Assembly (NCBI GenBank): GCA_037178675.1
Contig: JAYMGJ010000380.1
Span: 141,169-205,168 of the forward strand
From: Scleroderma bovista
Taxonomy: Eukaryota > Basidiomycota > Agaricomycetes > Boletales > Sclerodermataceae
Direction of reading: 5' to 3'
DNA: 64,000 nt
Below the pieces are notes generated by a model that was not told the origin of the DNA, made no database searches, and worked only from the letters and a program-made list of their open reading frames with translations. The position numbers and the translations under genes are program-made. This document shows, in pieces, positions 21,990 to 32,917 of the stretch (positions within the stretch are counted from its first letter, which is position 1; each line of letters starts with the position of its first letter).

Positions 21990-22500
21990 CTTGAGCACCA
22001 CTAATGTCTTTGTGCTGGTATGGACATGTTGCCGACTCGCCATGATCATCTTCATTGTTATGGTGTGGACGTGCTGCCACTGTCACCATTGTTGTCATCA
22101 CCATGTCATGGTGGCATTTGCCATGCATGCCTCATTGTCGTTGACTTTGTTGTGGTGGTGGCTGTGCCATTGACACTGGTTTTTGTCATTGTTGTTGTCA
22201 TTCTGGTGTGTATGCACTGCCATTGTCATCATTGTTGTTCTGGCATGCATGCACTGCTGTCATCATTGTCGTTGTCTCACCATGGCATTTTCCATCAGCA
22301 TCTCAACATTGTCATCTTTGTCATGCTCATGTGAAAATGCTGCCATTGTTGTCATTGTCATTGTTGTCATCCAGAGGGACATGATGGCCATGATGCTGAT
22401 GGTTGTGCAGATCGTCATGATCATGGGTGCATCGTTGTGGTGGTCATGGTGGTGGCTGCACTGTCAATGCTGGTCATTGCTGTCATCCATGTGACCATGG
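21990..22500. repeat. GT/CA-rich low-complexity tract in Harbinger right end
   Basis: Dense TTGTCAT, CATCATTGTTGT and GCATGCATGCACTG motifs. ORFs here are composition artefacts. Similar sequence fills the core of 48616-50106. Confidence 0.6.
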
Positions 22501-23276
22501 GTGCATAGTAAACCAAGCGACGGCGAGCAGAAGGTAGACAGAGAAGGACTGGGGAGCAATGTTGAAAGGTTAGTAGTCAAGGTGATCAGAGTAGGAGAGG
22601 GCTTACATTGGTACAGTATGTAGTTGAATACTATGATATGCGAGAGTACTATGTTATGTAATCAACTTCTGTGTGTGGCTGTACCCATGCCCATGGGTGA
22701 GGGTTTTGGTGTGGGTGCCCCAGTGCTGACCCACACCTGCACCCGTGTGGTACTCACACCTGGGACCTGCATGGGTACACTTGTACCCCTGTTTTTTCCT
22801 AGGGGTCTGGTTGGTCTAGCAGTAAGACCAAGGTGCTACATAGTGTAGTCATACTTCCTGAGTATTAGGAAGGCCGACCAAGGGTTATACAGAGAGTCCA
22901 AGGGTAAACAGTCAGCAACCAAGTACTTGTAAAAGGACAGAGATGGAGAGTACGAAGGGTGAACAGATGAGAAGTATCTTATTTGATATTTAAACTGGAA
23001 CTACAACAGACTGAGTATATAGGTATTTATTCTGAGTAGAATGGAAGAGGCGATGTATGGGAAGGTGGGATTACTGATGAATGATGAGTGCAGTCGCACT
23101 GAGTAAGTATGGTAAGTGTGAGAGTATTGTATTAGTAATGAAATGGGATGGGAACATATAGTAACCAGGAACAAGAAAGGAAACATATTAAGCAATTATA
23201 CAGAGAGACAGAGCAGACAATGAACTCACTGATTGGTGGTGATACAGGACAGATAGACAGAAATGGAAAAGGGAGT

Positions 23277-23902
23277 TGTCACGACCATGACATCCGATCA
23301 CCCTGTACCCTATTGTCCGATTGCGTCCACGTGTTTGCCGTCCGTTTTATTGTATGTACTCCCTTTTCTGTTTCTCTCTATCTGTCCTGTATTGCCACCA
23401 ATCAGTGAGCGTGTTGTCCGATCTGTCTCTCTGTACAATTACCTAATATGTTTCCTTTCTCGTTTCCGGTTACTATACGTTCCCATCCCATTGCATTACT
23501 AATATAATACCTATTGGTAATCCGGTTATTGCACTTACCGTACTTACTCAGCGCACAGTGCGACTGCGCTCGTCGTTCGTCGGTAATCCCGACTTCCCGT
23601 ACATCGCCTCATCTGTTCCACTCAGTATAAATACCTAGATACTCGGTCTGTTGTAGTCTCAGTTCGAATATTGAATAAGATACTTCTCATCTGTTCTCCC
23701 TTCGTACTCTCTGTCTCTGCCCTCATGCAAGTACTCGGTCGTTGACCGTTTACCCTTGGACTCTCCATCACACCCTCGGTCGGCCTTCCTAATACTCGGG
23801 AAGCGCGACTACGCTATGTAGCATCTCGGTCTTACTGCTAGGCCAACCTCTGACCCCCAGACCCCTTGTAGAGATCAGATCGGTGAAGAACCGGTCTTGA
23901 CA
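23277..23902 (+). repeat. GyB-2 left LTR (plus orientation)
   Basis: 626 bp, TGTCACGACC to CGGTCTTGACA. TATAAATA at 23626-23633; the candidate transcript-start motif AGTTCGAATAT is at 23661-23671. Confidence 0.88.
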
Positions 23903-26900
23903 GTCGGCCACAAGTTCTGATGCGTGTCTGAGCTCGGTCGCGATCAACCAGGATGTTTCTTCATTGGTACCTTTGTAACCAGCCCATTTAACTAGGTAGA
24001 GGAGTGGGCATTGACGTCGACATTGGTCAAACTTTGAATCGAGGATCTTGGTGATCTCGAATTCGGCTTCGCCGTCGACTTCAATGGGAGGTGGTGGAGG
24101 TTGAGACCGATTCGGTATTGTGTTCGGTGTCAATGGTTCGAGCTGTGAGACGTGGAAGACAGGGTGGACAGCACGCATAGAGTCAGGGAGACAGATTGTG
24201 AATGATAGGGTGCCAACTTGGGCAACGATTGGGTAGGGGCCAAGATTCTTTGATGGTCGGGTAGACCTAAAGTACTTGGCTTTGACGAATACTTGATCAC
24301 CGACTTTGAAATCGGGTGCAGGTGATCTTCTGGCGTCAGCGGGGCCTTGGTACCTTTTCTGGGCAGCAGCCATCTCTTCACATAGGTACTCATGCAATGA
24401 CTCTAAGTCAACTGCATATTCCCTTGCCCAAGCTGATGAGAGATTGCACTCGGGATGCACAGCAAGGTTCAGGTGGTATCCTTTGTTTGCAAAGAACAGT
24501 GATACACCAGTCATAGTGCTAGGGGCATTGTTGTAGGCAAACTCAGCGAGAGGTAGTAGGTCCGACCAATTGTCCTGCTGGTAGTTGCAGTACATCCTAA
24601 GGTATTGTTCGAGGGTTTGATTAGCTTGCTCGGTCTGTCCATCACCTTCTGGGTGATAGCCCGAAGTGAAATGTAATTTCATATCTAAGGCCTTACTGAG
24701 TGATCAGAAGAAATGGGAGATGAACTCTGAGCCTTGGTCAGATGTTACATGTGCAGGGACGCCATGCTTAGCAAAGACATGGAGTAGGAAGAGCTGTGCG
24801 AGCTCGGGGGAAGTTATTGTGTTGTGAGTCAGGATGAATATGGCTTGCTTTGATAGTCAGTCTATGACTACCAGTATGGCTGTGAAGCCAGATGAGGATG
24901 GGAGTTGCTCGATGAAATCCATCGAGATGGACTTCCATGGTCGGTCGGGGACCAGTAATTGCTTGAGCATCCCATAGGGTCAGTGACGTGGCGTCTTAGC
25001 TCGGGCGCAGGCCATGCAGGACTTAACGTAGTCCTTTATGTAGGTATGAATTCCTGGCCATGTGTATTCGTGACGGATGAGCTCTAGAGTGCAATTCTGA
25101 CCAAAGTGTCCCAATAGGGGATGGTCATGCTTGTATCTGAGGACACGAAGACGTATGTCATCGGCCTTGGGGACGTACATGCAACCATCAAGACATTGGT
25201 AACCAGTCTCATTGGTCAACCATTGGGGATTCAATGTGTCCAAGAGGTGGGCTTTAGCAATGGGATCGGTCGGGAGATTAGCTAGGATATCGGCATGGAG
25301 ATGCTCAACGTCCATGAGTACACTAGCTCTGAGTACTGGGGTGTGTAGGTATGTCACGCGAAGGGAATCGGTGAGCTGTTCAGCCGTGAACACTGGTCGG
25401 AGGTTCTGTGGATTGACTCGGGCGAAGCCCCTATCCCCCTCTTTGGGGTAGACGTCCCAGCGTCTAGTCAAGGTGTCGGGCTTTGCACCAAGTTTACCAG
25501 GTTGGAAACGAATGATCAGGTTGAAAGATGAGAGATATTCTGACCATCGGGCTTGCTGATGGGTGAGAACCTTAGAGGTGGAGAAATACTCCAAGTTTTT
25601 GTGGTCAGTCACGACGTCAATCGGGAAGGCAGGGCCCTCCAGATAATGACACCAGGTTTTGAAGGCCTTGAAGATAGCGAGGAGCTCCTTGTCGTGGGTA
25701 TCCTAATTTAGCTCAGGTGTGATCAGAGTGCAAGAGTAGAATGCAATCGGTTGGATCTCGTCATCCGAACCGGTGATGGACAAGATACCGGCGATCACGT
25801 AGTCTGACATGTTGGTCTTGACCGTCAGTTGGGCGCCTGGCTGGAAGTGGGTGAGGATGGGAGCTGTGGTGAAGGCCCTCTTGAGTTGGTTGAATGACCG
25901 TTGGCAGACGTCGGAGAAATCCCAAGGGGCATCTTTCCATGTCAACCAAGTTAATGGAACCACTATATCAGAGTAATTGAAGATAAATTGACGGTAAAAG
26001 TTCGCGAAGCCGAGGAAGGACTGAATGTCCTTCACCTTGCAAGGTTCAGGCCAATCACAGATTGTCTTGACTTTGTCTTGCAACATCGTCAAACCATCGG
26101 GGGAGAGGAAGTACCCGAGGTACTCCACTGAGTCCGAATGGAACTCACACTTTTTGGGTTTGGCATAGAGCTTGTGCTTGTGGAGTCGCCGAAGCACTTC
26201 CCAAATGTGTTTGGTATGGTCCTCCATGTTGTCTGAGTAGACTAATATGTCGTCGAGGTAGACTACGATGCAGACATCGAGCATGTCCACGAAGACCGAG
26301 TTGACAAACTGCTGAAAGGCTGCAGGGGTGTTGGTGAGACCGAAGGGCATCACCTGCCACTCATATGAGCCATAGCGAGTCCTGAAAGCAGTTTTCCACT
26401 CATCACCTTCAGCAATGTGAACCAGGTGGTAAGCATGTTGAAGATCAATTTTAGTATAGACCTTTGCCCGACTCGGAGAGTCGAGTAGGTCGGAGATGAG
26501 GGTTAGAGGATACCAATCCTTCTTTGATATCTTATTGAGTCCTCGGTAGTTGACGCAAAGTCGTAGGAAGCCATCCTTCTTGACAAAGAGGACAGGGGCT
26601 GCATGGGAGGATGAGGTCGGACGGATGAAACCAAAGCAAAGGTTTTCGTCGATGAATGCCGGAAGGGTTTCGAGCTCGACGGGGGAGAGAGAGTAGAGTC
26701 TACCGGGCAGTAATGGCACTCCTTCTTCTAGTTCTATCTTGAGGTCGTATTCCCGATGAGGCACGAGTACCGATGCTTTCGCCTTGCTAAAGACGTCAGC
26801 AAAGTTGTGATATACCTCAGGGATGGAGGGGAGGTCAGGAGTAGTGTTAACTGATGCAGCACGAAAGCTACCGTCAGGCTTCAGCTGAATAGAGAACTGT

Positions 26901-27487
26901 TGAGAACCATCGAGCTGGCAGGCCTTTAGAAAGGCTGCAGCGTTGATGAGAGCAATAGGAGGTGCCCGAAGACCGGGAGCCTGAGGCGAGTCGGTCAGGG
27001 AAGGAGACGAGACTGACATAGCGTCAAGTCTCGGCGTGCTCGGTGAGTGCACTACTGGGTCAGGGAGTGAGCTCGGGGTTGGCACTTGCTGCATGGATGT
27101 TCTGAACTTGATACTGCTCAGTACCCAGTCAATCGACGGATTGTATCGGGTGAGCCAGTTGTGTCCGAGAACAATCTTACAGTCAGAGTCCAATGGGGTG
27201 ACATAAAATGTCATTGGGGTGACGTCGCCAGAGGGAAAACGGATAGGTAGATCAGTTGCTTTGGTAATTATGGTGGTGGTGGTACTGTCGAATAGACGGA
27301 GAACGATTGGGGATACCGAGTAGCGTGAAAGAGTGTTCATATTGGCAAATGATGGATCTACAAAATAATGGGTGGAACCCGAATCTACTAACATGGGGAA
27401 AGATTGTATATCGCGGTCACTGATAGTAACCTGAGGTCGGAGAGAGTTTGGATAGGAAAGAGTGGCTGCATTGAGTTGGGCCTCCAT
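23903..27487 (-). pseudogene. GyB-2 pol (protease, RT, RNase H, integrase, chromodomain)
   Basis: Tf1/sushi-like chromovirus pol. Protease LVDSGST near 27385; reverse transcriptase with YLDDILVYSDN near 26240; RNase H region broken by TAG at 25703-25705 (TAT in GyB-4); integrase zinc finger (HDHPLLGHFG..CMACARAK) and core ([30 protein letters not shown]); chromodomain (YLVKWAGYKGTNEETSW) near 23960-24080. Further stops, all TGA, occur after RH (near 24980), after VVID (near 24857) and after HFF (near 24702); each fits a former CGA arginine codon, and GyB-4 has TGA at the same three places. Lacks the antisense gene found downstream of pol in GyB-1 and GyB-4. Confidence 0.9.
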
Positions 27488-27546
27488 AGGTGCACAGTCG
27501 GGAACAACGCAACTCCCACTCTGTGTGGAGTCTCAGGAGTTGCTAT

Positions 27547-28896
27547 CTATTTTTTTGCCTCGGTGGAGGCCGTCGGTTTGGCTTCCGACATGTTTGTGGT
27601 AGCGGCAGTAGCTGCCATAGCCTTGGCTGCTCGAGAGCCAGACTTGGGGCAGTCCTTGGCCTTGTGGCCAGTTGCACCACAGAACATGCACAGATTCATG
27701 TCGAACCTGCGCTTATGTTCCTCAGAGGTCAGCTTGCCGTCCTTGCCGAGCTTGTCTGAGAGCTCAGCAGTCTTGCCTGACTTGTTAGTTTTCTGAGTCG
27801 GGGTTGATGACAAAGAGGACTGGGCAGCATTGCCCGAGGATTTACCCTTGTCGGTCTTACCTGACTTGGTGTTGGGGGTGTTGGTACTAGTGCTGGTAGA
27901 GGTCTTGTTCTGACGAGTGACCTCTTCCTTGCGTTCCCAATATTAGGCATCGATCTCCTGGGTGAGAACGCAGAGACCGTTCAGAGTGCGCAGTTTACTG
28001 ATGCGGCTTATCTCGTCCTTGATTCAGTTGGGGAGTCCTGTGTAGAAGTGATGACACAGGGTGCCATCACCGTAGCCCCGAACCTGGGACGTGATGCGGT
28101 TGAAGTCAACCATGTATCAGTTGGCACGATGGTTTTCCTTCATACAGAGGTGGTCGAGCTGATGCTTGGCGTCGGCAACAGGGTCGTGGGGACTGAAGGT
28201 TGTTTGGAGTTCGATAATGAACTCTTCCCAGTCGGTCATCCAGATTGGACGATTGTGGGGGTCTCCTGCACCCAGTAGGTCTGGCTCAAACCATTTGGGA
28301 GCCATTCCTTTGAGGTACGATTGCGTGAACGTGACCTTGGTTCGGTCAGTACGAAACACCTTTGGTCAGTCCTGGAAGTTGAGCTTGCACTGGACTAGAA
28401 ATGTGCGCAACTTCTTTGGATCGGTCCCATCAAAGGTGTTGGGTTTGCGCACCTTGGTGTGAGATGAAGACTCAGATGAGTGCAAAGATCATGCGAGTCT
28501 GTTGATAGCGATGGAGAGGTTATTGAAAATGACTAGACCGGCCTCTTCTTGGTCGGGGATGCACTCAATGGGGTCTTCACCGCCATCATCAGGGTTTGGG
28601 TCATTGGGGTCATCAGGACCATCACCGCTGGGACCACCGTCACCGGGGCCATTGTCATTGGGATGGTCATCACCTAGGTCATTGCTGAGATCTGGGATGA
28701 AGGCCCCAGGTGGGCGACGCTGAGCAGGGGAGGAGGCTCTCCAAGCAGAGAAGCCTTGGAATTGGGAGACAGAGTCGGGTGAGTGCCTGAGGCTAGTCAG
28801 AGCACTCAAAGCAGCCGCCTGACAAGTGTCAGACACTGAGGGTTCTGGGTTGTTTGCGCGAGCAGTGCGCAAGCGGGTTTGGATTGTCCTGGACAT
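27547..28896 (-). pseudogene. GyB-2 gag
   Basis: Starts at the ATG at 28896 (MSRTIQTRLRTARANN), 41 bp inside the LTR end. An acidic, Gly/Asp/Pro-rich N-terminal part is followed by a capsid-like region (WMTDWEEFIIELQTTFSP) and a zinc knuckle CX2CX4HX4C (CMFCGATGHKAKDC) near 27690. In-frame TGA stops follow NRLA, QD, RAN and PN, each where CGA arginine fits, plus a TAA near 27943. Ends with TEAKK and TAG at 27547-27549 next to a run of seven A. Confidence 0.85.
27550..27556 (-). other. putative -1 frameshift site AAAAAAA (GyB-2)
   Basis: A AAA AAA in the gag frame directly before the gag TAG; a -1 slip enters the frame leading to pol, which has one TGA (possible former CGA) before the ATG at 27487. 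Only one copy is available here. Confidence 0.5.
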
Positions 28897-28924
28897 AGGT
28901 GATTGTGAACTCGTACAAGACTAG

Positions 28925-28935
28925 AGTTTGAATAT
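28925..28935 (-). other. GyB-2 putative self-primer binding site
   Basis: The minus strand reads ATATTCAAACT, two bases past the LTR end. It complements AGTTCGAATAT, about 35 bp downstream of the LTR TATA box, with one mismatch explained by CG to CA decay. Confidence 0.65.
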
Positions 28936-28937
28936 AC

Positions 28938-29563
28938 TGTCAAGACCGGTTCTTCACCGATCTGATCTCTATGAGGGGTCAGGGGGTCAGGGGTTGGTCT
29001 AGCAGTAAGACCGAGATGCTATGTAGCATAGTTGCGCTTCCCAAGTATTAGGAAGGCCGACAGAGGGTCTGACGGAGAGTCCGAGGGTAAACGGTCAATG
29101 ACCGAGTACTTGCACGAGGGCAGAGACGGAGGGTTCGAAGGGAGAGCAGATGAGAAGTATCTTATTCAATATTCGAACTGCAACTACAACAGACCAAGTA
29201 TCTAAGTATTTATACTGAGTAGAATGGATGAGGCGATGTACAGGAAGTCGGGATCACCAACAAACGACGAGCGCAGTCACACTGCGCACTGAGTAAGTAC
29301 GGTAAATGCGATAACTGGATTACTGATAGGTATTATATTAGTAATGCAGTGGGACGGGAACATATAGTAACCGGAAACAAGAAAGGAAACATATTAGGTA
29401 ATTGTACAGAGAGACAGATCAGACAACGCGCTCACCGATCGGTGGCGATACAGGACAGATAGAGAGAAACGGAAAAGGGAGTACATACAATAAAACGGAC
29501 AGTGAACGCGTGGACGTGATCAAACAATAGGGTACAGGGTGATCGGATGTCACAGTCATGACA
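28938..29563 (-). repeat. GyB-2 inner LTR (5' LTR of the minus-strand gag-pol)
   Basis: 626 bp, minus strand TGTCATGACTG to GTCTTGACA. Correctly placed 5' of gag. TATAAATA and AGTTCGAATAT (plus-strand 29169-29179) conserved. Confidence 0.88.
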
Positions 29564-30496
29564 GTACTCCCTTTTCCATTTCTCTCTATCTGTCCTGTAT
29601 CGCCACTGATCGGTGAGCGTGTTGTCCGTCTGTCCCTCTGTACAATTACCTAATGTGTTTCCTTTCTTGTTTCTGGTTACGATATGCTCCCATCCCGTTG
29701 CTTTACTAATACAATACCTATCGGTAATCCGGTTATTGCACTTACCGTACTTACTCAGCACGTAGTGCAACTGCGCTCGTCATTCGTCAGTAATCCCGAC
29801 TTCCCATACATCACCTCATCCATTCCACTCAGTATAAATACCTAGATACTCGGTCTGTTGTAGTTTCAGTTCGAATATCAAATAAGATACTTTTCATCTG
29901 TTCTCCTTTCACACTCCCTGTCTCTGCCCTCATACAAGTACTCGGTCGTTGACTGTTCACCCTCGGACTCTCCATCCAACCCTCGGTCGGCCTTCCTACT
30001 ACTTGGATGTAACGGTCTGACTTTTTATCTTATCTAATCTGTGATTAGATGACATCTTATCTTATTGTAGCATAGTATCTTATCTAGTGCATCTTATCTG
30101 TATGTCTGTCTGGATCACAGCCTCGTGCTGTGCATGCTGTATCCCTTGATGTCATTAGCATAGCCTTACCACAGGATGGCAGCTGTGTTCACTGCCTTGT
30201 ACAGCATACAGCCTCATGGGTAGCCTCACACAGGACACGTGTAGTACAGTATATATACCGCTGCAATCCAGCACCCAGAGGCTCCCCATTCAAGCTCTCT
30301 TTGGGTCTTTGCTCTAAGATGCTTGCATCCTTTCCTCCTCAGAGTCCCTTGTGTGGTAGTTCTTTGGGTTTTTTCCTTAGGGTTGTCTCATTGGAAGCAC
30401 GACTATGCTACATAGCATCTCGGTCTTACTGCTAGACCAACCCCTGACCCCCAGACCCTTCGTAGAGATCAGATCGGTGAAGAACCGGTCTTGACA
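29564..30496 (+). repeat. GyB-2 right LTR (plus orientation, 5' truncated, split)
   Basis: Begins at GTACTCCC, 80-90 bp into a full LTR, and ends GGTCTTGACA. Split by the solo GyC LTR at 30008-30390. Confidence 0.82.
30008..30390 (+). repeat. solo GyC LTR
   Basis: 383 bp, TGTAACGG to GTTGTCTCA, with TSD TTGGA (30003-30007, 30391-30395). Has the TTATCT cluster and TATA box of the family. A solo LTR forms by recombination between the two LTRs of a full element. Confidence 0.93.
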
Positions 30497-30745
30497 GGAG
30501 TACATACAAGCAATGGATGCAAACACATGGACGTGATCAGACAATAGGGTGAAGGTTTATTGGGTGTCACGGTTATGACAGTATCCCCCTCTTAGGGCCA
30601 AGCCCACAAGGCTGCAATGTGTATTCCACACCAATTGTGTGTGACCATTGTCTGGGTTTGAAAATTGGTTAGGGCATATATAAGACTGGCCTTTGGTGAT
30701 GGTAACCCAACAAATCTCTTCTTTCATAACTACTTTGATTTAATC

Positions 30746-31788
30746 ATGTCTGCTCGCAACACTGACAATGGCAACAACATTGACAGGATGTGTGCCCCCT
30801 TGCCTGAGTTGGAAGGAAAACTGACCAACTCAATACAGGTACAAATCACCAAGTTTGACAAGCAATCATGAAGACATTGGGAGCAATTGATGAAACAGGC
30901 AGCCAAGCAAGAGGCAAGGAGAATAGCTGAGGAGGCAGTGAAGAAGAAAGCTGAGGAGGAGGTGAGGAGAGTCACCAAAGAGAAACAGAGGGTCAAGGAG
31001 CAGGCGAAGAAGGCCACCAAAGAAAAGGTGTGAGCTGATTTTGAGGCAAAGCACAAGGCCAAGGCAGAGGTGAGAGTGAGGGAGAAGGCCACATCACTGG
31101 TGGCTGGAGAGGCAATGTGGGAGTGTTTGGGGCTGGGGCTGAAGCCCAAGGTGCATGTTAACTCTTTATTTGACTTTTGCTGACTTATTATTTGATTAGC
31201 CTTATCAGGTCACTGCTCATTCCAGACCAATGCTGGTGAAGCAGCAACAGTGGTGGGTGCAAGCTGGCTGATGGTGCACACACACCAACATGTGGTCGGT
31301 GTCAGCACTTGAAGGTCAAATGTATCTTCAGCATATCGACAGCCATGATGGAGAGGTTGGTGAGTGGGGAGAAGAGGAAGCAGAGCGAGAAGACAGTGGA
31401 GGTAGACACTTTGCCAAGAGGGGAAAAAAAGAGGAAACAGATGAGGAAGGTGATTGCCAATGCTGCAAGCATGGAGGAGATTAAGGTGATGATGGGGGGG
31501 TTCTCGGTGGCTGGGCCATTGAGTTGGCCAGACCCAGTCATGCTGGTCTTGGACCGCCGACTGGGGGAGATCATGGAGGCCATTGACTACAACACAAGGG
31601 AGCTGGCCAAGCTGGGTCAACAGGTGGAAGGGATCGCCTGGGAGATGAAGAGGGCAGCTGACACAAGGGATCTGAAGGGCAAGGGCAAGGTGATACCTGA
31701 GTGGAGCAAAGAGCAGGAGGAGTTGGACAATATGAACAGGGAGAACAAGGAGTCAGGGGACAAAGATGGAGAAGGTGAGTCTGAGTAA
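30746..31788 (+). pseudogene. opposite-strand accessory gene of GyB-1 (coiled-coil protein)
   Basis: Aligned copy of the gene at 53039-54087. TATA-like TATATAAG at 30677-30684, ATG at 30746. Exon 1 encodes PLPELEGKL and a Lys/Glu/Ala-rich coiled coil but has TGA codons near 30869 and 31032. A 49-bp intron (31151-31199) with GT..AG and branch-like TGCTGAC is conserved. Exon 2 carries CGRCQHLKVKC and ends GEGESE. Broken by stops; several are CG-decay type relative to the other copy. Confidence 0.75.
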
Positions 31789-31934
31789 TTAGTTGGACAG
31801 GACTTGTGATTGTGTTTAGTTTGCTTTTTACTTTGTTTTGTGCAATGTCAATAGACTCTCATTCAGTGATTTAGACAACTCAGCATGAAAGGCTTTCTAA
31901 GGGGCCTAGTTTAGTTGGATAGGACTTATGATAG

Positions 31935-32401
31935 TCGGCCACAAGTTCTGATGCATGTCTGAGCTCGGTCGTGATCAACCAAGAGGTTTCTTCATTGGTA
32001 CCTTCGTAACCAGCCCATCTAACAAGGTAGAGGAGTGGGCATTGGTGTCAATGTCAGTCGAACTTTGAGTTGAGGATCTCCATGATCTCGAACTTGGGTT
32101 CACTGTTGACTTCAATGGGAGGTGGTGGAGGTTGTGGCCAATTTGGTATTGTGTTCAGTGTTGCTGGCTCAAGCTGTGAGACATGGAAGATGGGGTGGAC
32201 AGTACACATAGAGTTGAGGAGACAGATTGTGAATGATAGAGAGCCGGCTTGGGTGATGATTGGGTAGGGGCTGAGATTCTTCTTGGAGAGATTCTTTGAT
32301 GGTAGGGTAGACCTAAAGTACTTAGCTTTGACAAATACTTGATCACCAACTTTGAAATCGGGTGCAGGTGATCTTTTGGCATCAGCAGGGCCTTGGTACC
32401 T
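31935..32401 (-). pseudogene. GyB-1 pol C-terminal fragment
   Basis: Encodes the integrase tail (SPAPDFKVGDQVFVKAKYFR) and linker to the chromodomain start (EFEIMEIL equivalent). Truncated at 32401; degraded relative to GyB-2 and GyB-4. Confidence 0.82.
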
Positions 32402-32917
32402 TAATGACAATGTAACTTTTCTCATAGCAAGTATTTCAGTATGTTTTATTAGAAATAAAGCATCATATTATTGTTGAAAACATGTTAAGAGAAAACAATA
32501 AATTTTTCTTCAAGAAACATGATTGGTCCTGGATACTGATTGGCTGGCTAGAGTGTTATGACCAAAAATATATAGCACATTTTCTAAACATTTATTCTTG
32601 TGGAAAAGAGTATCTTTTGATTCAAATTTTCACTGCAGGAAATTGAAAATGTCTACTGTGAGAAAAGTTACATTGTATTTTCTTTATTTGTTTTGCATGG
32701 AACAGGCAGAAGAAAAATGTTAAATTTTTTATAGTTCTAACATAAGAAATGATCTCAAATCATGTCTTGGCAAAAGAAAGACAAAAAAGATTCTGTATGA
32801 TATTTGTCTTTTTTGTGTAACAAAATTGTAAATAAAAGAGTATCTCTTTCTTTTATTTTTTTACAATGTTTTGTCATGAAACATTGAGAAATGCTTGCAG
32901 TGTGTGAAGGTGTTGCA
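32402..32917. mobile_element. AT-rich long-inverted-repeat element, truncated copy
   Basis: Aligns with about three quarters of 37246-37966 and ends GCTTGCAGTG like it. The left inverted repeat is mostly missing. No ORF; looks like a non-autonomous DNA element. Confidence 0.72.

Larger units (their letters stand above)
17005..22799 (+). mobile_element. PIF/Harbinger DNA transposon with two genes
   Basis: 5795 bp inside the GyB-1 LTR, flanked by TAG (17002-17004, 22800-22802), the 3-bp TSD size of this superfamily. Termini are weakly inverted (both begin GGAA and share GTGTACCCATG within 35 bp). Carries a DDE transposase gene (plus) and a divergently placed second gene (minus), as is typical. 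Near both ends are GT-rich repeats with GCATGCATGCACTG. The transposase is interrupted by TRIM-4. Confidence 0.85.
23277..30496 (+). mobile_element. GyB-2: composite gypsy element with inverted interior
   Basis: Flanked by the TSD GGAGT (23272-23276, 30497-30501) inside the GyB-1 LTR. Its outer LTRs (23277-23902 and 29564-30496) point in the plus direction. Between them, pol, gag and a third, complete LTR (28938-29563) point in the minus direction. The right outer LTR lacks its first 80-90 bp and starts GTACTCCC directly at the third LTR. The region between pol and 3' LTR (antisense gene, purine tract) is missing, pol meeting the left LTR end exactly at 23902/23903. Confidence 0.8.
16957..30582 (-). 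repeat. GyB-1 3' LTR, split into three pieces by later insertions
   Basis: Pieces at 16957-17004, 22803-23276 and 30502-30582 join to a minus-strand LTR of about 600 bp that aligns with the 626-bp GyB LTRs (28938-29563, 33834-35081). The first break is the Harbinger transposon with a 3-bp TSD TAG; the second is GyB-2 with the 5-bp TSD GGAGT. The GyB polypurine tract follows at 30583-30601. Confidence 0.85.
30583..32401 (-). mobile_element. GyB-1 3' part: pol end, antisense gene, polypurine tract
   Basis: Continuation of the element whose 3' LTR is split above. Minus strand: pol C-terminus (32401-31935), the opposite-strand gene (30746-31788), polypurine tract AAGAGGGGGATAC (about 30595-30583), LTR. 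Cut at 32401/32402 by the AT-rich inverted-repeat element. More CpG-depleted than GyB-4. Confidence 0.85.

Noticed and set aside
22020..22494. Overlapping ORFs of about 100 codons rich in Val, Cys and His
   Set aside because: Caused by the GT/CA-rich repeat; no domain and several frames open at once.
23148..23502. ORFs spanning the head-to-head LTR junction
   Set aside because: They run through two opposing LTR pieces and have no motif.
25000..28900. TGA decoded as an amino acid (code change) in GyB
   Set aside because: The positions fit former CGA arginine codons, and CpG decay explains them better; other stops (TAA, TAG) also occur.
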